NCBI GenBank assembly: GCA_029204225.1
Contig: CM055110.1
Coordinates: 16,774,309-16,838,308, forward strand
Source of the DNA: Diphasiastrum complanatum
Taxonomy: Eukaryota > Streptophyta > Lycopodiopsida > Lycopodiales > Lycopodiaceae
Length of the DNA: 64,000 nucleotides
Direction of reading: 5' to 3'
Part shown: piece after piece, positions 9,331 through 22,360 of the stretch
Numbering within the stretch: position 1 is the stretch's first letter
Layout: every line of letters begins with the position of its first letter
The notes under the pieces: model-generated
What the model saw: only the letters and a program-made list of their open reading frames with translations
What the model was told of the DNA's origin: nothing
The model's database searches: none
Made by a program: the position numbers and the translations under genes

Positions 9331-11415
9331 AAGGATGATGCAACATCCATCAAAGGCATCTTTGTGGGATATGGTGAGAATAGCAAAGGTTATAAAGTCT
9401 TCAATCCCATCACTAACAAGGTGATAGTGAGTAGGGATGTTATTTTTGATGAATGACATGCTTGTGATTTGGATGATAATGCTACTAATCATCTTGATGC
9501 CAAGGATCATGCTAGGATGGAGGAGGAGCTTCTAAGTGAAGAAGAACTTGAGGATCCACCTCAAGATGCAAGAACTCCAAGAACTCCCAGAAGATCTACA
9601 AGGGCAAGATTTGAGCCATTGAGGCTCACCTATGATGGTCAAGGTGATCGAAGGAAAGGCTCATGATCTTTCACATCTTACACCTTTCTTACTTCAATGT
9701 TAGATGAGCCAACATGCTATGAAGATGCTTGTAAGTCTAAAAGTTGGATGGATGCTATGCAATTAGAGTATGATGCTCTTATTGAGAATCAGACTTGGGA
9801 TCTTGTGGATCTCCTCAAGGGAAGAAACCTCTTGATTGCAAGTGGATATTTAGATTGAAGTATAATCAAGATGGATCAATAAGCAAGCATAAAGCTAGGC
9901 TTGTTGCCAAAGGTTTTTTACAAACCAAAGGCATTGATTATGATGAGACTTTTGCTCCTATGGCTAAGCTTGTTACTATTAGGTTGATCATAAGTCTTGC
10001 TACAAGGAAAGGTATGTTTTTTGAAGAAGAGCCTCTATGGGCTTAAGAAAGCACCTAGAGCATGGTACTCTAGGCTAAACTCTTTTATCATTTCCATCAA
10101 TTTTGTAATGAGTGGCTATGATCCATCATTGTAGGCCTCTTATGGTGGTTTTTCCTTGATAACTTTTTACTCCTTGCACTAATTGTCTTGAGATTTTGAT
10201 AGTAGTTGGATTTGATGCAGCTTTCATTTATTTCAGAACTATACTTCACATTCTGATTTCAGTAGTACCACACACAAACCATCTGTAACCTCTTTGGTGG
10301 ACTGTACTCTCGTTTTAGAGTATGAATTAATCTTTTTTTAAGATCCTGTTGGGCAATCAGAACGCATAAAGCTGTGATTATCTTTAGCAGAAGCTGTCTA
10401 TTAGACTGTGATGGCATGATCATTATTCTTGTTTTGTATGTAGATGACATTATCTTGAGTGGTAATGATCTAGATGGAATTAGAGATGTAAAAATTGCTT
10501 TAGCAAAAGAGTTTAAGATGGTAGATCTCGGCCTATTAAGCTTCATTCCTGGAATAGAGGTTATTAGAGGATGTGATTTTTAGCTTCATTTGTCAATCTA
10601 AATATGCTACATCCATCCTAGATAGATTTGGAATGAAGATTTGCAAAGGCATTGAGACACCAATGGAGCAACATGTAGAAGCATCTATTGGTTGTGATGA
10701 AGCATCCTTTGAGGACATCACATTATAAAGAAGGCTTATTGGCTCCTTGATCTATTTAACTATAACTAGACCTGATCTTAGTTATAGTGTTGGAAAGTTA
10801 AGACAATTCATGCAAAGTCCTCTAGTCTCACATTGGAAGATGGCCAAAAGACTTCTTAGATACATTTCATCCACTAAGAATTTTGGCATTTTGTATAGAG
10901 GAACTAATCTTGTCTTTAGAGCCTATAGTGACTCGGATTTTGTAGGTGACAAAGTGGATAGAAGATCAACAAGTTCCTTTGCCACCTTTCTATGTGATGG
11001 AGTAGTATCATGGCTTTCCAAAAAGCAAGATACCATCTCCCTATCTTCCACAGAATTCGAATACAAGGCGTTGACATCAACATGCAAGGAGGCCTTGTGG
11101 CTCAAAAGGCTATTGGTGGAGCTTCATGTCATGGAGGAGGAGATACCTATCATTTATTGTGACAACCAATTAGCCCAATCACTTGCAACTAATCCTACAT
11201 TCCATGCAAGGGGCAAACACATCGAAATTGCTCATCATTTCGTGAGGAAAAAAGTGCAAGCTAAAGAGATCAAGCTCCAACACGTGCCATCATCAAGTTG
11301 CTTGGCTAATTTGTTTACTAAATCTTTACCTAAAGATTCATTTGTCAAGCTTAGATCTTCAATTGGAGTTATCGATAAAAGCATTGTGATCTCCAAGGCT
11401 AGATTTGAGGAGGAG
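9331..11415 (+). pseudogene. Copia-2: decayed copia pol (integrase tail, RT, RNase H)
   Basis: Translated pieces in order: the integrase C-terminal tail (KGIFVGYGENSKGYKVF, SRDVIFDE), an acidic linker, the RT start (CKWIFRLKYNQDGS, ARLVAKGFLQTKGIDYDETF), a deletion of about 150 bp, [18 protein letters not shown], then, after an inserted block, YVDDIILSGND and RNase H (10747-11454; YSDSDFVGDKVDRRS). Stops and frameshifts are common. Gag, protease and the integrase core are missing. The stop at 11452-11454 lies inside the following LTR, as in Copia-1. Confidence 0.85.
10133..10405. other. Unidentified block of about 270 bp inside the Copia-2 RT
   Basis: RT similarity stops after SGYDPSL and resumes just before YVDDII. 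The sequence between them has no copia similarity that I can see and no coding signal. It may be an old insertion; I found no clear inverted ends or target duplication, and both borders are approximate. Confidence 0.45.
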
Positions 11416-12106
11416 TGTGAAAAATTGCCTACATTGGCAAATCTAGCCATGTAGAATATTGTACATTTTGTCAATATTGTTTGTTGGTTACTTGAATGGC
11501 CAAAGTGCCACTTGTACATTCACACCTAAAGTAGGTTACCACGAGTCAAGATGAGTGGTTTTGTCCATTTGGTAGTGATTCCTACTTTGTAGGATCTAGA
11601 CCATGATTTATGATGAGATTTGTACCTACCATGCACCTACCAAGCATGACTCTTGGATCTAGGCTAGGGTTTTCACATTAGGGCAAGAAAGTGGAGTCTA
11701 CTTCCATATTACATGCTGGATTTTCACTAACTTAGCAAAGTAAGTGTGTTTTACTATGTATTCCCATTCTCCATAGTGAGAAGATAGAAACTTTTTGGAG
11801 CCTCAAGGAGAAACTCGTGTTTCCTCTCATTGTATGGTGATTGCTCTTGATTTCCAATGAAACCCAGATTTGGCACATTGTAAACATTGTCTATAGGCCG
11901 TACTACAACCTTATTTCCACATGAGTGGAGTTGGATTACACTTATTGATCAATGCTTTGATTGTCTCTACTTGTTTTCTATCAAGCTGCTAAACTAGATC
12001 TTGTTTTCTGATGACTAGTTTTTGATAGATTGTTTAACAAGCATACAATCAACCTTGTGGATCATTCAAGGGTCCATTTATGGTCCTTAGTACTATACTT
12101 TTCACA
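11416..12106 (+). repeat. Copia-2 3' LTR
   Basis: The sequence starts TGTGAAAAATTGCC after the purine tract GAGGAGGAG and ends TTCACA at 12106, giving about 691 bp with TGTGAA/TTCACA termini like Copia-1. The first 12 bases match Copia-1 but the body differs, so it is a related family. Copia-3 gag sequence begins immediately after it. Confidence 0.75.
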
Positions 12107-12975
12107 AGATCTAACTTTCTAGCATGGAAAGTTAAGACCTCGCTGATACTAAAGGGTGAATGATTATTCCCCTGGGTAGATGGCATCGAGGAGATGCCTA
12201 CAACAACAGGCAAGGAGCTATGCGAATGGAGGGAGAAGAATGACAAAATAGTAGCCTTGCTTTCATCATCCATCGAGGATAGCCTCACACTTGACCTTAC
12301 AACACTCTCCAAAGGAAAGGAGATATGGGATTCACTACTCACAAGATTTCAAACAAAATCACGCAGTCAAATAATGATGCTGGAAGATCAGTTGACAAAT
12401 CTACAGTGGGATGGCAAAGACCTCACTTCTTTTGTAAGGAAGATGAAGGATCTATTCTTTTCACTACACAATTCTGGAGCAAAAGATACAGTGTCAGCAA
12501 AGAAGCAGCTCACTGATCTGTTGAGAGGTCAGATTGAAAGCAAAATTGTGATCAACAAGCAGAAGGGACCAACAAAGGCAAATGGAAGAACAAAGGGAGG
12601 TCAAAACATCAAAGTGGAGACAAGAAGACCTACGTGAGATGCAAACGCGAAGGGCATACAGTCAATTCGTGTTGGCTCAATCCAAAAAGTGAGTGTATCC
12701 ATTGCCACAAGAAGGGTCATGCAGCCATGGACTGCCGCTTGAACCCAAGAAACAAATCAGCACAAAGCAGACAGGAGAACAATAATAGCTCGTCCTATGT
12801 CAAGGAGCCAAAGAGCTCAAAAATAAACGAAGAAAGATCGAACAGAAATAATTCGACCGCCTACATCTGTGCAGACATGTGTGCAATGTCAACACCTGAC
12901 GCACAAGAGGTAATCCTTGAATCAGGAACTACCTCACACTTCGTAACATCAAGACAAATCATGTCTGATTTTTGA
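12107..12975 (+). pseudogene. Copia-3: gag and start of protease
   Basis: A UBN2-type Gag starts within an AWKVKTSLILKGE-like motif. It carries an in-frame stop near 12160 and continues as a clear capsid domain (LTLDLTTLSKGKEIWDSLL). Two CCHC knuckles follow near 12634-12750 (the second is CIHCHKKGHAAMDC). The piece ends with a degenerate protease motif, LESGTTSHF, in place of DSGATSHM. There are frameshifts near 12550-12630. Everything downstream of the protease is lost. Confidence 0.75.
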
Positions 12976-13164
12976 AGTGCAGATCTATCAAGATTCATTG
13001 TTCATTCAATTTCGCACTTTGGCTTGATATTGTTGAATGCTATATTAATCTATTAACGTAGATCAGCAGTGTCTGTCTACACTCTGAAGGATTGTAGAAA
13101 TGATGTAGCCGACAGTGACCAACAATCATATCTGAATTCCTGGCGAATTGATCTTGTTCACGAA
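12976..13164. repeat. Linker with an unclassified repeat shared with 58408-58495
   Basis: The stretch 13066-13158 (TCTGTCTACACTCTGAAGGA onward) aligns without large gaps to 58408-58495, with roughly three quarters of bases equal by eye. Both copies touch copia fragments. No coding potential is visible. Confidence 0.5.
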
Positions 13165-13392
13165 TTATGAGTGCATTTTTTGCATCACAATCCAATTTTT
13201 CATGCAAGGAGCAAGCACATTGAAGTAGCACATTACTTTGTGAGAGAGAAGCTCATTGGAGGAGAGATCCATTTGGAGCACATTGATTCATCTTCATGTA
13301 TTGTCGATCTACTCACCAAGCCACTACTCAAGAGTTCCTTCATCAAACATAGATCTAATCTTGGATTGATTCCAAGATCTATCCTTTTCTAG
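13165..13392 (+). pseudogene. Copia RNase H C-terminal fragment
   Basis: The encoded stretch NPIFHARSKHIEVAHYFVRE, HIDSSSCIVDLLTKPL and SFIKHRSNLGLIPRSI is the conserved copia RNase H tail and ends in TAG. Nothing upstream belongs to it. The following 13393-13620 is AT-rich and non-coding, perhaps an LTR relic. Confidence 0.8.
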
Positions 13393-13620
13393 GTTTAATA
13401 TTTCTTTAGGAGTCGTCTGAAAAATATATAAAGCTATCTATGTTGACTTTAGGGATGTCATAATTTTTCTTAGTTTTTTAGTGCTAGAAAAGGGTCCAAT
13501 AGGAATTGAGCTTGGACTACCTCAAAATACTACATGTACTTTGATTTCCCTCATAATCAATATTGAGTTTGTGAGAGCAATTGGAGATTGATCAATTTTG
13601 TGTGTATTTCACTCTCTCTT

Positions 13621-14395
13621 TGTTGAAGGGTTTGCGGATCCCAAGGCAACCCTAACCCTAGTTAATAAGTGAGAGGGATTTGGCACCCTGCGTGTGTAAG
13701 TCCAACCCGATGATCACATAGTTATTTGATTAATTAGAAAGTCAATGATAGGACTTTAGGCCTTTTTGCGAGACTTTTAATGTCTTAGGCCCTAAATATC
13801 AAGTTATTGAATAAAATAGGGGTCCCCACCAAAATTCAAATTCAAATTGGTTCCCTCCAATTATTGAATGGGTTCCCACTCTTTTTAAAATATGAATAGT
13901 TAGGGAGGTAGAAATGGGCCAATAGGACTTTGAGGCCAAGGCCCTCCTCTCCACTATAAATAGGGGGAAACTCGAGTTGCTCCTCATGTTCAAATCTTCA
14001 TTTCAATATCAGCATATTGGCTCTCTTATGGAATGGACATGTGAATGTCCTTGTTCTCTATCCTTTTTCCTCCATCTCTCATGATTTTGTTGTATTTGAT
14101 AATTGTTAGATTTGAATGTTATTGGGATTGTATGTTCTTATGCTTTTTGTGAGAGAGAAAGGGAGGGAGAGAGAAGCAAGTATCTATCTCATTGTGGATT
14201 GTAGTGTTAATGGATTTCGGGTTAATGGATGTAGTGTTAGCAGATGTTAGTGTTAATTGTGGATCATCTATGCATGCTGGATTTGATTTATGTTATCGCT
14301 CTCATGGGATCGAACCTCTGAGTGATGATTAACTTCATCACCTTGATGCTTGTATGCTAGATCTTGGGTTGAGGATAGGATAGGAAATTGAGCCA
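13621..14395 (+). repeat. LTR-like repeat Lfam1, copy 1
   Basis: The sequence starts TGTTGAAGGGTTTGCGGATC and has a TATA box (CACTATAAATAGG near 13950). It aligns along its length to 39215-39975 and, inverted, to 38267-38663. Copy 3 has a purine tract before its first base, which supports an LTR identity. Here the preceding bases show no such tract, so this may be a solo or 5' LTR. Its element class is unknown. Confidence 0.65.
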
Positions 14396-16405
14396 CTACA
14401 CTCCTTCACTCTCTCTCTACCCGAGGCCAATTAGTTGCATTCTCTCTCTATTTGAGAGCAACAACTTTTTGTACTTAGATTTTTTTTCATGAAGACTTCT
14501 TATACGTGTGAAAGTACTTTGGTGATGTTTGTATGCATGTAGATTTGAGACATTTAATGAAGATGATTTTGTTTCTAAAGAACAATATTAGAAATTAGAA
14601 ACTAAGGTGTCTAATCTAAAATAGACTCTAAATAGCATGCAAATGAAACACGATAAATTATTTGCAAAGCCTAAAAGCCTATTTGCTAATTTAGTACCTC
14701 TTGCTCAAATTTCAACTCCAGTTTTAGGTTCAGTTTCAGTACTTATTCTATCTCCGTTACCTGCAAATCATTGAGATGCCAAATAGTACATGTACAAAAC
14801 TAGAAATTGATATGCTGAATTGTGAGTGTGATTGTTCCTTTAGTACTACTTTTTTGCCTACTAGTTTATTTTGTTTGAAAGGCACTTAAAAAAATCAAAA
14901 AGTTGGTATTTGAGTGGACAATGGATCAACTCATAATTTTGTTCATTCTGCTCTTGTACAAATAACTTACCTTGAAAACTAAAGACAAAAATCATAAATA
15001 TCTAATTTCAAGAGCCGTGTTGGACAATTGGGGCATCAAAGTGTCAAATCTTCCAATGGCTATACAAGATTATAGAAAATTCTTTACTTTTCATGTTTTG
15101 GATTTAGCACATACTGAGTGAAGTTTTGGCCTGAAAACTCAAACCCATCAACAAAATTATATTTTCAAATATAAGACTTTCATCCACCACATGATTATCG
15201 ATGCCCTTCCTTAGTAGTTTATGGCCCTTCATTCAAGACAAAAGTTGTCGTCTCTATCAACTAGTACTAGAACTAACTTGCACCCATTCTTTGAGTGCCC
15301 TATCTCTTCCTAGATGCTACTTTGGAGATCTAAAAAACTCAAGATCTCTCTCTGTTGTGAGACTACTAGGAAACAACTCTCTAATGAAAGCTTATGACTC
15401 TCTCATTTGGTTTCTTTATAGGCTCTTTGCCTATAAGAACTATGAAATGTCCAGATAGAAAAAGTTTCTTCAAATGCAAAAGCTGTATCATATATATTCT
15501 TTAACATAAAGTGTGCTTATGTATGCTCTAGATACCTTCCTAGATGGTGTGCCCCATATTTTTTAACACTTGGCATACAATTTTTTTAGCTTTCGCTATT
15601 ATATAGCTTCCATAAACTGGGCCCCCTTGATCTATACATCTGCTCATTGAAATGGACTGCATGCACGGTACAAAATATTTGAGCCATATTTAAGAGTTAA
15701 AGTTTTAATGAGTTGTCCATCTATTATTGGCCACTTTAATTCTTAAGATAAGTTATACTATGGCCAATTATTTTGGGTCGTTAGCTTACATCATAAGGTT
15801 TGATGTATTATATTATTCCTTTGCAAGTTGGTCTTACATAGACAAAATGCTAGTCTCATATTCATATGGCGTATCTTTTCTTTTATTACATCATAAGGGG
15901 CCCATTCTAATAAAGACTTAAATTTGGAGAATTTTTCAGTGTTCACTTTTTACCTTTCGACTTCAAAAGTTCAAATCTCAATTCTAACTATTTAGATTAG
16001 TTGGGAAACTTTGATTGTATTTTTTGTGTTTGTTATTTTTCACTATTTTTTTTTATTATATAAGGATTTATGGAGCTTTTAATTTAGAAACTTTTAAAAT
16101 ATCTCTATAGCAATCTAAAACTGAGTGTCTCGGCCTTTTATCTTTTCATAAAGACTATGTTTTCTTGCAACTATCTACTTAAACATGGATAACAATGAGA
16201 ATGTGTTTTTCCTTCACAAACCCCACCTCCTCCGCACCCCACCCCATGAGCATGCAGAAACTGGAATCTTGGTATTCACTATCAATCATATATAGATCTC
16301 TAATTGTCAATCATATATAGATCTCTAACTGAGATTTGAATACAATAGCCAGTGGACTCAATGGTAATGAATCTAAGATCCTCTTCCAAAGCATACTTGC
16401 CAAAA
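14396..16405. other. Non-coding interval
   Basis: AT-rich sequence without a supportable gene. Short frames at 15201-15458 and 15727-15921 have no recognisable domain. A 25-bp direct duplication (TCAATCATATATAGATCTCT) occurs near 16280-16330. Confidence 0.6.
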
Positions 16406-16711
16406 GTGTCTCCATCTAGGAATTCTCAAGTCTCACGAGAAATGAAATATTTAACAATGAATAAATCATTATGCTTATGATCTTTGGAACCCATTTAGTA
16501 TTTTTGGTAGGTTCTCCTAGATAATGCACTTAAAAATAATAGTGTGGACATCACTGCAAAAATGTCTAACTAGGAACTCTCGAGTCCCTAAGGTGAAATA
16601 TTTAATAACAAGTGACTTGTTGTACTTATGTTCTTTGGATCCCATTTAGTACGTTTGGAAGGTTCTACTAAAGAATGTGCTTGATAAGATTAAAGTGGAC
16701 ATCACCATAGC
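16406..16711. repeat. Two tandem copies of a unit of about 150 bp
   Basis: The block 16406-16560 is repeated at 16562-16711. Shared landmarks in the same order are GAAATATTTAA, TTATG.TCTTTGGA.CCCATTTAGTA, GGTTCT and GTGGACATCAC. It is non-coding and diverged. Confidence 0.7.
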
Positions 16712-16774
16712 ACGAGTTTCATCCCTCGTGCACCCTACTAGTTGAGTGACCCATGGCACTAGTAGTGGGTCCAT

Positions 16775-16775
<1 letters not shown>

Positions 16776-16826
<51 letters not shown>
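16776..16826. repeat. (CA)n microsatellite
   Basis: About 25 uninterrupted CA units. It lies directly next to the inverted repeat beginning at 16830. Confidence 0.97.
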
Positions 16827-16828
<2 letters not shown>

Positions 16829-16829
16829 A

Positions 16830-17011
16830 TGACATAAAGTTGTAACCAATTCATCAATAATTTACTCTTTAGTAGAGCGGCAAGATGAACTATTATGAGC
16901 AAGTAATAGAGAAGATTCCAAGAGCTATGTTGTGGTAACACATGGTGAATTGGTTACAATGCCGCTCTACTAAAGAGTAAATTATTGGTAAATTGGTTAC
17001 AACTTTCTGTC
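16830..17011. repeat. Inverted repeat with arms of about 52 bp
   Basis: The left arm (16830-16882, containing AATAATTTACTCTTTAGTAG) is mirrored at 16960-17011. The loop is about 77 bp and also holds one extra AATTGGTTACAA motif. It could be a small MITE or a hairpin-forming transcript; no target duplication was found. Confidence 0.75.
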
Positions 17012-17022
17012 ATATTCAGCCT

Positions 17023-17461
17023 TCTTCCTATAGGGCACTCTTTCATATTATCTCTTCTATAATAACACAAGGTTCAACATGCGTAGGATATTAAAGAGAA
17101 ATGTTGTCAATGGTTTGAATAATTCAACCTAAGATGAGGACCTCAAACTTCTTGTAGACATTTTTGTTTATTGCATTTGCTAAAAATCCAAATTGCAATA
17201 GAAACTCATTAACTCTTTGAAATCAGGCCCTGAGTGCCTATTTGAGTCCATATAGCGCATTCTACAAACTTTGTGCTCCAAATCGGGATGAAAAAAATCT
17301 TCAGGCTTCTTCAAATAAATCTATTCATGAATAAAACCATTAAAAAAATTAGCTTGAACATCCATTTGATGCAATTCAAAATTGTCTACTACAATAGTCG
17401 CAAGAAGTGCTCTGATTGAAGTGATTTTAACTAGGCACCAGTTTCCACATATGGCCCACCA
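17023..17461 (-). pseudogene. Copia RT fragment, copy 1
   Basis: The minus strand reads VKITSIRALLATIVVDNFEL, then HQMDVQANFFNGFIHE and IYLKKPEDFFHPD, which corresponds to the copia RT block around LDVKTAFLNGDLEEEIYMEQP. It contains stops and frameshifts. The same fragment is duplicated at 17779-18227. Confidence 0.75.
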
Positions 17462-17466
17462 CCACA

Positions 17467-17532
17467 CACACACCCCCCCACCCCCCCCCCACCCCCCCCC
17501 CCCACCACCACCGCCACCACCACACACACCCC
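17467..17532. repeat. C-rich / CCACCA low-complexity tract
   Basis: A run of cytosines broken by single A residues and CCACCA units. It causes spurious His-Pro and Gly-rich frames on the two strands. Confidence 0.95.
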
Positions 17533-17778
17533 ACATTACTAGGAAGAGGGCCTCAATTGCCCATAACATAAGAGTTGGACCCAATTCAATTAATAATCAT
17601 ATGGAGTCCATGTATAAGACATCACAAGAGCATCAATGATGTATCAAGTACATGTCCATAATGACCAATAGCTCAAATTGCATTTAGCTTTATGGATAAA
17701 AATCAAACTATGTATGTTTTGAAATTAGAAAACCAAATGTGAATTCATTATAAAATTATTTTAGATGTGTGTGGGTGC

Positions 17779-18227
17779 CTTCTTCTTATAGGGCACTCTT
17801 ACATATTATCTCTTCTATAATAACACAAGGTTCAACATGCATAGGATATTAAAGAGAAACGTTGTCAATGGTTTGAATAATGCAACCTAAGATGAGGACC
17901 TCAAACTTCTTGTAGACATTTTTGTTTATTGCATTTGCTAAAAATCCAAATTGCAATAGAAACTTATTAACTCTTTGAAATCAGGCCCAGAGTGCCTATT
18001 TGAGTCCATATAGGGCCTTGTGCATTCTACAAACTTTGTGCTCCAAATCGAGATGAAAAAAATCTTCAAGCTTCTTCAAATAAATCTATTCATGAATAAA
18101 ACCAATAAAAAAAGTAGCTTGAACATCCATTTGATGCAATTCAAAATTGTCTACTACAATAGTGGCAAGAAGTGCTCTGATTGAAGTGATTTTAAGTAGG
18201 CACTAGTTTCCACATATGGCCCACCTA
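17779..18227 (-). pseudogene. Copia RT fragment, copy 2
   Basis: This is a direct duplicate of 17023-17461 with few differences, including about 10 extra bases near 18015. It also encodes the RT block with HQMDVQATFFIGFIHE-like residues. The pair, separated by about 320 bp that includes the C-rich tract, indicates a local segmental duplication. Confidence 0.75.
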
Positions 18228-19430
<1,203 letters not shown>

Positions 19431-19623
19431 TGCATCTACTTGAAAAAGACGTAGTGTAAAATAATGTTTGGCTATTCTAAGTGTCCACTTCAATGCCCGT
19501 ACTCACTCCAAACCACAACATTGGAGCCCACTTTCACCAATGGTCATGATTTAATGTTGAATGCTGGGCTAGATGAGTTTTATGGATTCAATGACGAAGA
19601 TTAATTTGAAGTAACCCAAAGTG

Positions 19624-19628
19624 CCTTC
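19624..19628. repeat. Target-site duplication of Copia-4, left copy (CCTTC)
   Basis: CCTTC precedes the first LTR base (19629) and is repeated at 25747-25751 after the last LTR base. Confidence 0.93.
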
Positions 19629-20488
19629 TGTTAAAAATTGTAAAACATATCTATCATATGTTGTTGATGTTTGGGGGGTCCTACCCATGTAAATACTTTG
19701 TACATATCAAGGTATGTGAATTGAGCACATATCCTTGTAGAGAAGGGCGAGTTTGGGTTAGGTAGATCAAATTCCAATGACATGCATAAAGTCTACTTGG
19801 TCTAGTATGACATGCAATGATGTTGACAATGTCTAGTTTGACATGCATATAGAAATTCACATGGAATTGGTCAATTATGACCTTGTAGAAACTTGAGCCA
19901 CAATAAATGCATTATGTCCTAAGTTTCCATTGCGACATGCAAAGCATGCAAACACTCTAATGGACACATGCATGTAGTTTTGTACATGGCTAGTTGAGAA
20001 ATTACCATTTGGAAAAAGTAGGTAGAAGTTAGGTGCAATCTGTGCATGCAAGCAATTAGGTGTCAAGATAATGGTAGTTTGCACTTGAATAGGTGTAGGA
20101 TATGCATTGAATGTAAGGGGTACCAAGAATTTTGGCTCTCCTATATATGTACATATCATTCTCATTCATTTCTAATGATGAATCAAGCTTTGGTAATGTC
20201 ATAATGTCAAAATTGGATCTCATGCTATTTTGCTTGTTTTGATATTCTCTCTCTAACTTGAGTAGAAGGTCTCCTTCATACATTCTTTTGCTTATGTATT
20301 CTCTCTATTTGTGAGGAATTAGCTTTGCTTTGATCTGTAGCATTCTAGATTGTGCTCTGGCCTCAGATCTTGTGGTAGATTGCACGATTGCTCTACAGAT
20401 GTTTTGTGTGCCATCACAAAGCATGGTCAAGATCATTCACACATTTCTTGTGGATCCCCACATGTGTGAACTTGCTGGATTTTTCACA
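19629..20488 (+). repeat. Copia-4 5' LTR
   Basis: It starts TGTTAAAAATTG and ends TTTTCACA. The pair member is at 24886-25746. A CACATGTGTGAA motif near its 3' end replaces the CACACGTGTGAA seen in the partner LTR. Confidence 0.93.
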
Positions 20489-20500
20489 TGGTATCAGAGC
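20489..20500 (+). other. Copia-4 primer binding site (iMet tRNA)
   Basis: TGGTATCAGAGC sits immediately after the 5' LTR. The perfect palindrome TTCACACGTGTGAA occurs 170 bp further on, in the leader, at 20673-20686. Confidence 0.93.
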
Positions 20501-21518
20501 CATACCATGCTTTGAATGCTACTAACATCAGGTGTTTGAAGAATTCTGTGACAATTCAATCTAGGAAGCTGTTTAGCACTTTTTTGCTATCTATTCTTGA
20601 ACAATTTTTGGATGAATCAGATGAGAACTGATATTTTCAGTCCAGAATAGAGTATGTATGGAATTTTGACATTTCACACGTGTGAAAATCAGAATACTTC
20701 ATTTGCCTCTATTTCCTTTGTGCTAGGTCCAAAGTACTGACATTATAGCTTGTTGAAAAGCTAGAAGAACCCTCTTTCCATTGCAAGTGGTTTCAATTCA
20801 TTCTGATGATCCTAGTAGGAGTTATAAGCTCTTAAAGAATGGTAGAGAGAGACCCAAAACCCGAGTGGACACTTTTTGATTTGATAACATTGCATGCATG
20901 ATTCATCATTCATAGTTTTTTGTAATCAATCTGAGAAAGAATTGGGTACGTCAACATTATGTTGTCATAGTCACATCATTTCACACAAAGGGTTGTGTTT
21001 GAGTTGAATGTGTGTTTCTAAAGTGTGTTTCATTCATTTGAAACTCGTGGTAAAATTTGACATCAGAATTGTAAGTGCTTCATCAGAAGAAAGAGGCTAG
21101 ATCCAAATTCAAAGTGATTGATTTTCTGTTGTGAGAAAGGACTCACATAGCTGTTCCAAGGTTTTGCATAGGATTTGGTAGGTATACCAGTTCAACAAAC
21201 TTGAGATCTAGACAAAATTTTGAGTCATGTAACACATTGTTTCATACAATTTGAGTGTATTTGAGTCAATAGTGGTGTCTTTAAGCATTTCACACATGCC
21301 AAAAGAAGAAAGTACCAAAATTTGTCTATACTCCAATTCAAGTTGAGAGGTTGATCTTGTTTGTTTTGTTTTGGTGGAATATTTGAGACCTATCAAATGC
21401 TGTTGCAAGACTTTGCATAGGATTTGGTAATACACCCAATTGTTTTGGTTCCTATTGTAAAAAAGAAGCAACACACTCAATTCTATGTTGTTGTCCATCT
21501 ACAAGAAGTCTTCACATA

Positions 21519-22283
21519 CATGGCATCTATAGGAGATTTTCTCTTTGAGGCTAGTGAGAGACTAAATACCTCCAACTATTCAGTTTGGAAGGATAGGATA
21601 GAGTCTTTGTTGATTCTTTATGGTGTAATGGACATAGTATTGGGAATTGAAGTTGAAACTGAAGCTCATGATGAGGCTCAAAGATTCAAGAAGAGAGCAA
21701 GAATTGCTCTTCATATCATCAAATTGAACATCTCTGATCAGATGTTGAGAGAAATAAGTTCATGTACCTCAGCCAAGCAGACTTGGGAAACTCTTAAGAA
21801 CTTTTTTGAAGCAAAGATCACATCAAGACTCTTACTCTTAGAAATTAGATATTTTCTAGTTTCCAAAGAGTTGATGAAAGTGCTTCAAGTTTTGTAATGA
21901 GAGTTAAAGATCTTCACAGAGAGATAGCTTGCTCTAGAGAATAGTCAACTTGTTCAAGTAGTCCTTAATGGACTTAGAGAAGAATATGCAAATGTTGTGC
22001 AAACTTATGCTATCAAGGAGGAGCTACCATCTATGGAGGCTCTACATGATATTCTTATTGCTGAAGAATGCAAGCAAAAGAACAAGCTATCAAAGATCAA
22101 CACGCTTTCAAGGAAGGATGGTGGTTGTGGCAAAGATGCCAAGATCAAGTCAAGAAGGAGGAGCAAGAACAAATTTCTCAAGCCTTCACCAAGGACAAAG
22201 CAAAGGACAAAGACGAAGGAGGAGTAGAAGATGATTTGACTCATTCTTCTATCTTCAAGAAGATCAAGCCAATTTTATCATAG
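21519..22283 (+). pseudogene. Copia-4 gag
   Basis: The reading starts MASIGDFLFEASERLNTSNY with the typical SVWKDRIESLL motif, then a UBN2-like capsid region (ARIALHIIKLNIS, SSCTSAKQTWETLKNFFEAK). A frameshift and stop occur near 21895; the rest continues in other frames (QVVLNGLREEYANVVQTYAI). No intact CCHC knuckle is visible. The Gag appears dead. Confidence 0.8.
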
Positions 22284-22360
22284 AAGACTCACATGCAAGT
22301 TGTGGAGAGGCATCTCTCATGATGTCTAGTTTTTCCTCTTTATTCTCTAGTGATGTATCA

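Noticed and set aside
12049-12342. Minus-strand 97-codon frame
   Set aside because: It is a shadow of the Copia-3 gag on the other strand.
13640-13665. Telomere-like CCCTAACCCTAG motif (also near 38626 and 39240)
   Set aside because: Only two imperfect units, and all three are at the same position of the Lfam1 repeat, so they are part of that family and not interstitial telomere arrays.
17321-17639. Gly-rich and His/Pro-rich frames
   Set aside because: They arise from the C-rich low-complexity tract at 17467-17532.
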